This document shows, piece by piece, positions 48,736 to 64,000 of a DNA stretch of 64,000 nt. Origin of the DNA: Fratercula arctica. Lineage: Eukaryota; Chordata; Aves; Charadriiformes; Alcidae. The stretch lies in assembly GCA_947846985.1 (NCBI GenBank), contig CANTUZ010000026.1, positions 56,030,730 to 56,094,729 on the forward strand, written 5' to 3'. Below the pieces are notes generated by a model. It worked only from the letters and a program-made list of their open reading frames with translations. It made no database searches and was not told the DNA's origin. A program made the position numbers and the translations under genes. How positions within the stretch are numbered: the first letter of the stretch is position 1; every line of letters starts with the position of its first letter.

Positions 48736-50369
48736 TTACAAGTATAATTCCCCAAATATAGAACCAGATACTTTAAAAACACCTATGTATTACTGCTGGA
48801 AAAGAAGTTGTAGCTTTGTTTTATGAGCAGTTCTTAAAAAAAATGTGGCAAGAACAAATAGTTTCTTAAGACCACAGCTCTCTTACTAAAGCAGGGACAG
48901 GAGGGCAGGTGGAAGAGTGAAAGAATTTCTCTACTGCTTTTTAAAGTTAAGAAAAATAAATTATATCCTTTCCATAAATAACTGCTCACTAGTGGCTCTC
49001 CTGGAGGATGAACCGCAAAAATCTGTCAAACAACATGACCTGACCAGCCCCACCATTACTACTGCCATCATGAAATTTTTAAGTCTTAGGAAGAACCTTG
49101 TCATTCCTTCAAGCTCCATATACCACAGACTAATTTCAAAGATCCATACATATATCATAGCGGCACCAGTGAAACTACATGACAAATTTTCATGCCTTTG
49201 GTTACATTTGGGAGGTAGATAGCTTGGAACTTACCTTATGTTTATGGACTGAAGGAACAAGTTGTGTTACGTATTTGATTTTTATCACTAACAACTAATT
49301 ATCCCACAACACAGCAATGTTTTAAAGTTAGAAGTAATTACACAGCATTGATTTAAAAGTGCTTCCCATTAAAGGAAAGAGAGAACATTCCTAGTATTCA
49401 CAGCAAAACCTGGAAATCAGAATTTGATCTGAATTCCAAATCTGCCACTGAGTCACTTCCTGGCTTAAAAGCTGCTGTAGAATATGGTTAATTGCTGTCA
49501 GAACAAGGACAGGACTACAAACTCAGAACCTATTGCCCTTTATTTAGAGGCTGACTACCTACAGTCAAAGCTACAGTAGGAGAAGATGCTTTTTATTACT
49601 AACATTGCCTAATCCTGGGAAAGTGGAAATTTCTTGCTTATGACGCATTTGGAGCGATGGTGCAGAGATACATTTGTAAAGACAGACACCAAATCATAAA
49701 TTAATTGTTGTGCGTCTGGGATAGAATGGGTTTTCTAGAATGACCTAAGAGTTTCAGGGTTGGCCAATAGTACAGGATGGAAAAAGTCAGAATGGTTTTC
49801 TGGCTTAGTTCCCAGAGTTGACAAGTAATCATAACCTCTTTTTTTTTTTTTTTACCCATTGGAATCATTTGCATCATGGTGACTCCCAGATCCCAGCTGA
49901 AAATCAAGCCTTATTTTTCTAGATGCTTACAAACATGGCAAGAACAAGAAAGCAGCAACCCCCAAAGCCTGAAATACAATTAAAATAAAAATATTGTGGC
50001 TAAAGAGTGCTTAGTAAGTTTTGGCATGTATTTGCCAAAGCTTGAATTTTCCCAATAAATCCTACCATGTCTGAAATACTACTATTGCTATTTGAAGGAT
50101 ACAGAAAGATTTTAATGAGAATAAAGACTCTTAAAATTAATAACACTCAACTGTGCAATCAAAAGTAAAATGAAATTCTATATGAGGTTAGCCAAAATCC
50201 CATGGGAAAGCCCACACTATTCTGTGGTTAGCCTTGGTTTCACATGTTAATACTGTGAATGGCTGTTGTTGGTTGACTCCATAAAATGTCATTTCCTTTG
50301 AGGTGCAAGCTCCTTTTGGCAGGCACTGTGCTCTGACCTGCTATAATTTCTAGGTTACCAATGGTTAAA

Positions 50370-50411
50370 CTACTATGTTTTACTGCAAGCCTACTATGTT
50401 TTACTGCAAGC
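50370..50411. repeat. 21-bp tandem duplication
   Basis: Two perfect head-to-tail copies of a 21-base unit beginning CTACTATGTTTTACTGCAAG, which suggests a recent slippage or local duplication. Confidence 0.85.
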
Positions 50412-51368
50412 AACAATGCTTAACTTTTGTGCATATATTTTTGCATTTTACATCTGTTTGTTTTTTTTTTTCCTTTACCGTCACTGCTTATCAGAGATGA
50501 ATTGCATTAAATTAACCAAAATATTTATAAAACACATACACTAACATTGGATTATCTGGCATATTCTTTTGTACATATATCCTAGCCCCTGCTTCATGTA
50601 TAATTTTTTAAATACTGGTCTAAATGTTTATGTAATTGGTAACAGTAATACAAAGGAACTGTTCAAGAGTCCCTATAATTTGCAACACTGTGGTTAAACC
50701 ATCCATCCAGGCAGCTTGGTCTGAAAGAATAAATGACCATACAGGGATGGAAGCGAAGATGTTTCAAGGCTAATCCCAGCTCCCTAATTTTCTGCCAGAG
50801 CCTGTGGAAATCCTTTGCTTGTGACTCCATTTTACCATCTGTTTTGTTGAGACACATTTAATTGCTGAGAGATGTTCCAAGATTTAGTTATTAGTTGTAA
50901 AACACTTCAACAGAGTGATAAAGTTATTCTCAAGCTTAATAAGCATGGAAATGCTTAGTACTACACTATTCCATTTCCTCCAACACTTTAAATAGACAGT
51001 ACCTGAATATTTTGGGATGACGCAAAGCTTTTACCATCTTGCTCCTACCTCTCTACTTGTAGAAGATGGTGGATGTTTGTCTTGTTTGTTGCTTATGAAG
51101 GAAAAAATACCTTGTTGAAATGTTACGGATTGCTCTGAAACTAGATGGGACATGTTTTGTTTTCTAACATCTCCTCTCTCTGCCTGCAGATTTTATCCTG
51201 CTCCTCTCTGAGGTTAACACAGATCAAAACAGCCACTAAGAAAAGCGAGCATCACCCAGGTCTTTATGAAATGGTGGCTACTTGGTGGTGAATACGCTGT
51301 TTGAACTCAGCATCTCCCTGCAGATTCCTGCATCCTTTAGGACAAAACCGAAGTACTTTTCCCACGAA

Positions 51369-51391
51369 GGGGGGGGGGGGGGGGGGGGGGG
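51369..51391 (+). repeat. G23 homopolymer
   Basis: Twenty-three consecutive G bases about 550 bp from the CpG island. Such runs can form G-quadruplexes and are a common site of sequencing or assembly error. The true length is uncertain. Confidence 0.85.
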
Positions 51392-52227
51392 CATATTAAA
51401 CTTTTTTCCAATTCACAGTAAAGATTATGAAAAATTTAGTGCAAAAGAATACTATTTTGTGGATACGGGTTAAGTTTATTGAGAGCACTAAGTCCTTTAG
51501 TCCATGAAACGGAAGGGACAGTGCAGGAAGAGTATTTGACACAGCAGTTTCAGGCACTACCTGACATGTGGACAGACAACAGTGCCACCTGGCGTTACTA
51601 CTGCAGTTTGAATTCCCGAAAAACTGTACGGAAAAGTATTTTCCACAAAAAGTCATCTTTTATTAGCAGGATTTTGCAACTATTACTGCGGACAGGAACT
51701 CAGGGGCTATGAAGACGACGCACCTAGACCCAGAACCTTACACTAGAATTTGTTTAGACCACAGCTCATCAGGGTCAGTCTTCCCTAGCTGCCTGCCGGG
51801 TGGGAGCGGAGTTGTGAGGCCCTTCTCTCACCTCCAGGTCCTACTGCCCTTAGATTCCTGTTAACCGCAAAAACACATTTCCGGCACACAGCACCACGCA
51901 CCAGCAAACAACAGAGCACTTTACAAAAGGGCAGGCTTACGGCAAGACAGCAAGGGCGGCTGTCCGCGGAGGCTGCGCCGCGTCCCGCACCTCCCTCGGC
52001 CGCCGTGCCACGCTCCCACGCCCGCAGCCGGCCGGCGGCGATGATTTAACGGCCGCCCGTACCACAGGACAAACGTCCCGCCCCCCGCCTCGCAGCAGCC
52101 AATAAGAGAAAGGGGGGAGACGCCTGCAGCCAATAGAAGCGCGGGGCTGCGGGGATGGGCGGTGCCGGGGTGTGCTGGGTGTTCAGCGGCCAGGCCGAAG
52201 GGGCTGCCGGCCTGTGAGGGGCGCGAA

Positions 52228-52356
52228 ATGGAGCTCTTTGGAGAGAGGCTGGTTAAAAAGTTAAATTCAGCATTGCCTGGCATTTTAAATGCTGAACGCC
52301 TCCATTTTCCCTCGCCCCATGACATTGTGACAAAGATGGCCGCGCAGGCTACGTGA
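52228..52356 (+). other. Small open reading frame in CpG island (42 codons), uncertain
   Basis: An ATG with G at -3 and +4 opens a 42-codon frame starting MELFGERLVKKLNSA and closing just after the YY1-like site. I do not recognise the peptide. It could be a first coding exon, an upstream ORF of a non-coding RNA, or chance. It contains an inverted repeat (52,266-52,296). Confidence 0.2.
52266..52296. repeat. Inverted repeat in CpG island
   Basis: TTCAGCATT and AATGCTGAA are perfectly complementary 9-base arms around a 13-base spacer, in an AT-rich patch of the otherwise GC-rich island. Confidence 0.7.
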
Positions 52357-52400
52357 GGGCAGGTTCTCAGCCCTGGGCCTGCACAAGCAGGGCAGACAGG

Positions 52401-54350
52401 AAGGGAGACAGGCTGGCAGGGGGCAGGGTGAAAGCAGAGTTCTGGCGCTGCAAAGCCAACCTTTTTCTGGGAGAGAGAGAGAGAGAGGGAGAGCAGATCA
52501 AGGGTGAGACCAGCACAGAAACTATTCTCAGACTCCTTGTTGAGCTTTCAGTTCTGTGCCTACTGACACCAGTGAGAACAGGGATGTCAGTGCTCAGCGT
52601 GGGCTTGACTTGCGCCTTGTCACACAGGTAACTTCTAGTTGTGCACCTTGTCAGCACATGTGATGTATACAGCCCAACACATAGAGTGCAGTTTCTTTGT
52701 TATTGTGAGATGGACCTCTGGGCATATAAGATGCCTGACATTTCAAGAGAAAGGTCTTCCCTGTTCTGTTTGGAGAAGGTGCATGCTGGCGCCTTCAACA
52801 CTTACTCTTCCAGTTCAGAAGCTGAGAAAGTGGTGATTTTCCCCAGCTTGCTTCCCTCTCTCCTAAATGCAGGCATCAGGCTCCATCAACTTAATCCACA
52901 GTGGTAACTCGGAAAACCTGTTCCACACCATGCTGTCAAGAGGCAGAGTAGCAAGAAAGATTTGATGATGCGCTGCTAGGTGCCAAGAAGTTTTCACCCT
53001 GCACCAAAGGTAAGCAAGGCACACACCATTCAGTGCCTTCGTAGTCTCACAGACCTGGAGCCTAGCTCCTGCTCCAGCTGAACATAAACCAGGTTTTAGG
53101 TATGGTGGCAAGATTTACAGGATCCCACAGAGGTTATACAAGAAGTGTAGCTGTAATGACAAATATTCACCAAGGTGATGGGAGTCGTGCTTTCCTGCTT
53201 CAAAACAAAACCAAAAGAGTTGTGGAGGGTGAACCTTCACTGTTTGATTGTGTAGTCAAGTGATGAGATCAACCTTGACCCGATTTTCATTTTTAGCTTT
53301 GAAAGCATATGTGAAGTCACTCATCAATGAATTCAGGTAATACTCTAGTAATACTCTATAATACTCTAATGAATACAGATAAAGTACTCTATCATTGTCA
53401 ACCACTTCTCCAGCAAAGAGGATCTAGAAAAGCTGCTGCATACTTTCTCCTCTACCTCTTTACATTCTGAAACAGGTTAGAAATTGGCAGTGTTCTTTTA
53501 ACAAATGTTTCCACTGTCCTCCAAACTTCACTCTCAGGGCTTAGATTTAAATGCATGGAGAAACTTAATCAGCAATTATTTAGTAAATTAAGGATATACA
53601 GTAGAGGTCTGAATTGATTAGAGGTTAATTTTCAAATAAAAAAATCTCACTTACCCAGCTACACTGGGAAACACCGGAATTGATGAGGTTAAAAAGTTCT
53701 TCAGTGGTTCTAAGAATGTATCATTTGATATGAGAAAACAACTTGCCATTTCTCATTATGCTCTTAAAACTTAGATTTTTCAGCTAGTTTCTAGTTGAAT
53801 GTACATTAGTGGAGTTAAGGCCAAGCTTGTCTTGCTTACAACCAGCTTTGCAACTGAGTCTTAAAAGTTATTTTCCCCGATGTATTTCCTAATATCCCAA
53901 AGGACTACTGTTTTCAGGAAGGAGGAGTTAGACAGTCCTTCACTATTCCAAGAGGCAAAACAAATTACCTATGTAATAGGAACAGTTTTCAGATACTAAT
54001 GTTCCAGCTTAATCATACCACGTATTGCGGATTGGTCTGCATTCTCTGTCAAGTCATGACAAATCTTAGAGAGCAAAAGAAGGTTTATTTTTCTTATGCA
54101 ACCACCATTGTTCCTAACCCAGTAGCAGCAAACATTCCCCTTATACCAGACACCTGAATGGCTTTAAGTTCTACTCGTGGTCCTATGCAAATTCCACAAT
54201 AAAGGTAAGTATCAGGTGCACGCAAGAGGCATATTCACATATCAGGAACTATTTTCAGCATTAATCCATTGAAATATGAACATAATTCCCTATCCCCCAC
54301 CAATAAAAAAAGGCTTTGTTAGACAAGACAGTTGTATTGAACTCATTTCC
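52401..54350. other. Intergenic region between CpG island and SLC12A2 3' end
   Basis: No exon recognised. Possible + strand donors such as AAGG|GTGAGA (~52,503) and ACAG|GTAACT (~52,628) follow the CpG island and could belong to its transcript. A 10-bp unit near AATACTCTA is repeated three times at 53,339-53,369. Confidence 0.6.
52470..52487. repeat. (GA)n microsatellite
   Basis: Nine GA units, then an imperfect GGGAGAG continuation, at the edge of the CpG island. GA repeats next to promoters can be GAGA-type sites. Confidence 0.8.
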
Positions 54351-54351
54351 T

Positions 54352-54357
54352 TTTATT
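54352..54357 (-). terminator. SLC12A2: Candidate SLC12A2 poly(A) signal (AATAAA on - strand)
   Basis: TTTATT on the + strand gives GCAATAAAAGG on the - strand, followed by a U/G-containing stretch. The implied 3'UTR of about 2.8 kb is near what I recall for SLC12A2. Several other AATAAA hexamers lie nearer the stop (for example around 55,880, 56,640 and 56,835) and one lies further out near 54,085, so the choice is tentative. Confidence 0.35.
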
Positions 54358-57123
54358 GCAGTGACATCCCCCTGGTACAAAGTATTAACTGCAATAATTA
54401 CATTAAAACATTAGAAAAGCATTTGTGTGTGACAGTTACAGTACAGTATCAAATCTTACATCTTCAAACCAAGTGGGACATTACCCACTAACGCTCAAAT
54501 CTTTAAATTATTTTCAGTTATTTTTAAATATGTAATGTCAGAAAAAGCATATAAAAAGAATGTATGTAAAAGGAAACCTAAATACAAGTGAACAAATAAA
54601 TAATTGATTTTCACCAGCTATTACTGTCTTTCTAAACCCATACAAAGAAACCTAATCTATAGAAGTTATGAATTGCCATGTGTAAGTGATTTCATTTTTC
54701 AAGTAATTAATAGTGATTGGAACATAACTAAATTTGGCGTCAAAATCAAAGCAGAAGTTGGAGTGACTGCCACTAACTGACATCTGTTGAAAACAATTAC
54801 CATTAGCCGTTGAAATTTTAGTGTAGCAAATAATCATGAAACTTGACCTCATGCCTAGCGTTAGTGGACTTCTGAGAGTGCATGTGAAAAGCATTCTACG
54901 TTATTTCACAGACATTACCTTAACTATCCCCATATGCATATTTAGATATATTTTATATAATTTTATACACATATATGCATGTATACACACACTTCATTTG
55001 GTTTCTGTGTTACAGATCACAAGCAATGTTTTCCTGAATGGGCAAAAAACCTTTTAAATAAGTGTACCTGTGCACATTTTTTTTTTAAGATAGCAGCACT
55101 AAGTCCATGCCTTACTGTCCATCTCTTCAAAAGAATGTAACCCACAAAACAAGAAGAAACATGGCAATGATTCCACACATTCACAATGTGACATCCTTAT
55201 CCCCTAAAATACACTGTAAAGCCTGTAATCAATACATTGCTAAGTTTGATCACCACCCCCTCACCTGGAAGGAAACAGCACTTTTACTGCAAACTGTCTT
55301 GTCTTATAATGTTTATCATAACAAGCTGGGTTCATGCTGGCATCAGTTATCTCACACTTAGCAGCAAAACATGCATGTTTATTTTTCTTATTTTTTAAGT
55401 GAAATGATTCAATAGTCTTAAATCCAATTGACAGAAACAGCAAAAAGATTTTTTGCAGTTTACCAAGAACTTGACAAGTGTCTACTGCACTGTGTAGAAT
55501 GTTTTTACCTTTAATCACAACAACTCAAAGCTCTACCTTGCCACACAATGATTATGCTTTGTCCTTCAAAAGGAACAGTTACATTTCAATTTGATTTTGT
55601 ATTTAGCATAAAAATAAGTCTTTTCTGTGCATCCTTAAATGAAAGTCACTCAACCACTGGTAAACTGATCCAGTAGCATTTCCAATGCTAATATCAAAAG
55701 CTTGTGAAATGTTTTTAGGCAATCCTTTCTATCCAAAATATAACAGGAATTTAAAAAACGGTTCACATTACTAACCTTTATACAAAGGCTCAAGTGAAGT
55801 TTCTTCTGTAGGTGTTCATAGTAGACTAAATTATGAAGTTTTCAAAATACACAATGAAAGGGCACACAAGATTGGCAGTTTTTTTATTGAACATAGAAAA
55901 TGTATAAAGTAGGATGTATGGAATAGATCTAAATTACTAGACAATCAAACCTGAGTATTATTTAATAAGACTGAATGTATTTTCTGACAACTGAATGAAT
56001 TGACCTAAAAACATCTCCCCTAGTAACTAGTGGTCCTTTTAACCATTTGTTGAAAAATGCGAGAGAACTGTAGATTTTACACATTTCATATTGGATAGCA
56101 AGATTCCACATAGTGTTTACTGTTTTCTGTTAGATAGCATCACATTGCTTTTATTATCCCCATTCAAGCCTTAAGTTGAGTTTTGTTTCAAAATAAGTTG
56201 AAAGTGACACCAAAATGTAATAGGCCAAGAACTAGGACAGGTCTCTAGTAAGATAAAATCTGTAGTAAGATAAAAAGCCTTAGCCAGTAAGATGAATTCG
56301 ATTTCCTATTAGAGCTACAGAGCAGAGACTGGTCACTATCCTTTGCCAAAGTAGCTGATGTTAGCTGTATATTTCAGACTAGTGCCAAAGTATACATTGT
56401 CAGATGTGAGAAAAGGATCCTCTCTGCTGGTAGAATTAGTTTTATTTTACATGTTACAAAATTTAGTAGCATGAAGTATTGACAATAACATCAGGAATTT
56501 GTTTTAGTTCAACTGACCTGCCCGAATTCTCACCTTTAAATCTAACAGATATAATAAAAAACCAAAACCTTTCTGACAATAGAAAACATACAGTACTAAA
56601 AACTAATAGCTCAATGGAAGACTGAAAAGCAGCATTCATTTTTATTGTAATATGGAAGAGACTAGAAACTAAAAGAAGTCTGATCTAAACTATTAGTTCA
56701 AGGCAGATTTTGACATTCTATATAAATTCACAAAATAGGATGTATGGATGAGATTTGGTTAATTTCAGAAGGCACCTCAAGGCTAAAAGGCTTTTATAAA
56801 TCTATAATCCTTTCATTGATCAAAAATAAAACATTTTATTGCTGCTATTCAAATAGCAAACAAAAAGCTTGTCTTGTTCTTCAGTCTAACAAGGAGTCCT
56901 CCCCCATTAAGCAAGATTAAATTACAGAAAATATAGAATAAAACTGAAGATGTCACAACTTTAGAAATACAGTGACTTTCCTTGTGTGCTTTCAAGTCAG
57001 TGAAATAGTGAAAGAAGAGTCACTTTTTGCCTTTGTAATGTTAATAAACTATAGACCACGTCAGTCACTCTCCCCTGGGCACTGAAGTACCATTTCATCG
57101 TAGCTGTCCCATGTGCAGTACTC
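54352..57123 (-). other. SLC12A2: Probable SLC12A2 3' untranslated region
   Basis: AT-rich sequence directly after the SLC12A2 stop codon in transcript order, with no splice-supported exon on either strand. The extent depends on which poly(A) signal is used. Confidence 0.5.
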
Positions 57124-63007
<5,884 letters not shown>

Positions 63008-64000
63008 CTGGAAAAGAGGATGAGGAAATTTCATTTTTGAAGTGTTTTACTTAATCACCCTGAAATTCATCAAATGCAACTTAATATTTTGTGGTATCTC
63101 TAAGTTTAAATAAAAATTGTTTCTTCTCCCCTGACCCGATTCCAAACTTTGATTAAATGGATATAAACTGAGCTGTATTCAGGGAGTGTGCAAATTCACA
63201 ACTTCAGAACTTGAAGTTTTAAATCTCAAGTCATTTATCAGACATGTGAAAATAACAGATATGTACAATCTTTTTACAGTCATTTGCCTGGACAATTTAG
63301 CTTTGCATACATACTTCAGATCAGTGTTGCTACCTCTTGCATATGACAAAGCTTCCCTAAAAAGATGTAGATACTAACGTACGTGCAAATGCCATGTCCT
63401 AAGCACTTTTCTTCTCTAAGTCCATTTTTCTTTAAAAATGTGGTGAAAAGAAAAGCTAGTTCTGCATATTGGAATTCTGTCTTCTGCAACAAGTACTGTT
63501 TTGCATGTGGAAGGCCCTGAAGCACGATATAGACTATTTTGCATAACAAAGTTACTGGATTTGGCTGAGACCAAGACAACAATGGCATTTTCAATTAGAT
63601 TGAGAGGTAAATTTATTTTTTTAAAACTACAGAAAAAACTAACCCCTTTCTCTTAATTAAAACCTCAGTTTGAACAAAAGCCAGGAGTTTTATATTCATC
63701 TCAGTCATTATTTTATTAGGAATTTTAAAATTTTGAGTACATCTGTGACTGATTTACATTAATATACTACTTTACTGCATACTGGGACTTTTTCCAAACT
63801 GTCATCTTGTGCTTCAAGATGTAATCTCACTTTCCATTATTAAAACACAACAGCTTCTAGCTGTTGAAATTATGAAGAAAATGTCCAAAGAAAGGTAAGA
63901 TGAATCTTAGTTAAGGCAACTCAAAAAAGTCTGAAATAAACCAGGAAGTGAAAACTACTCAATTCATCTCTCAAAATGCTGTTTATTTGAATGACTACTT
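63008..64000 (-). other. SLC12A2: SLC12A2 intron 21, part
   Basis: No further exon found. The short alternatively spliced exon 21 (about 16 codons in mammals) was looked for on the - strand and not seen. Confidence 0.65.

Larger units (their letters stand above)
48736..51920. other. Intergenic region between CR1 and CpG island
   Basis: No gene recognised. It contains a T15 run (49,839-49,853), a 21-bp tandem duplication (50,370-50,411) and a G23 run (51,369-51,391). Confidence 0.7.
51925..52400. promoter_or_regulatory. Orphan CpG island, probable promoter
   Basis: A GC-rich block with dozens of CpG sites in a window otherwise almost free of them. It holds two CCAAT boxes 38 bases apart (AGCCAATAAG and AGCCAATAGA, about 52,097 and 52,135), several GGGCGG/CCGCCC-type Sp1 boxes, and AAGATGGCCGC at 52,333-52,343, one base from the YY1 promoter motif. 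CpG islands of this kind are normally vertebrate promoters. No known gene starts here. The YY1-like orientation favours + strand transcription, while a GTAAGC donor-like site on the - strand (near 51,938-51,943) keeps the other direction open. Confidence 0.75.

Noticed and set aside
37223..51920. Relic of a DUT-like gene between FBN2 and SLC12A2
   Set aside because: No dUTPase motif was recognised on either strand in the spacer.
51921..52325. 134-codon minus-strand open frame across the CpG island
   Set aside because: GC-rich DNA lacks stop codons by composition. The predicted protein is low-complexity Pro/Arg/Gly-rich and resembles no family.
63008..64000. Alternatively spliced SLC12A2 exon 21
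   Set aside because: No minus-strand segment resembling the expected ~16-codon exon with flanking splice sites was found. It probably lies beyond the right edge.

Overview
This is a vertebrate nuclear genomic window, most likely from a bird. Its GT-AG introns, long AT-rich non-coding stretches and single CpG island are typical of vertebrates. The recognisable interspersed repeats are CR1-type LINEs, one ending in the ATTCTGTG-like tail usual in avian CR1, and I see no Alu, L1 or mammalian SINE sequence. The reading is made directly from the sequence; no database was searched.

Layout. (1) Positions 1-~37,220, + strand: the 3' part of fibrillin-2 (FBN2). I place 27 coding exons (585-35,616), equivalent to exons 39-65 of the vertebrate fibrillins. 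They encode 1,259 residues: 21 calcium-binding EGF repeats, three 8-cysteine TB domains (TB5, TB6, TB7), the C-terminal unique region with a furin site, and the C-terminal propeptide. A ~1.6 kb 3'UTR with two AATAAA signals and two miR-29 seed matches follows. Introns hold a CR1 copy, an older LINE fragment and one unexplained open-frame cluster. (2) ~37,220-51,900: intergenic DNA with a degraded CR1, short tandem duplications, a 22-bp palindrome and a run of 23 G. No exon is recognised here. (3) ~51,920-52,400: a CpG island with paired CCAAT boxes and a YY1-like site, belonging to no gene I recognise. (4) ~54,350-63,007, - strand: the 3' end of SLC12A2 (NKCC1, Na-K-2Cl cotransporter), with six last coding exons (220 residues of the cytoplasmic C-terminal domain) and a probable long 3'UTR. 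The gene continues past the right edge.

The two known genes are convergent (tail to tail) and unrelated in function. FBN2 is an extracellular microfibril protein and SLC12A2 a plasma-membrane ion transporter. Their adjacency matches the known vertebrate neighbourhood of FBN2 and mirrors the paralogous FBN1/SLC12A1 locus. I did not find a new biological system. The items most worth a second look are the orphan CpG island, the miR-29 sites and hairpin in the FBN2 3'UTR, the FBN2 propeptide region, a Ser-to-Phe change in one cbEGF, and the unidentified open frames in intron 46.
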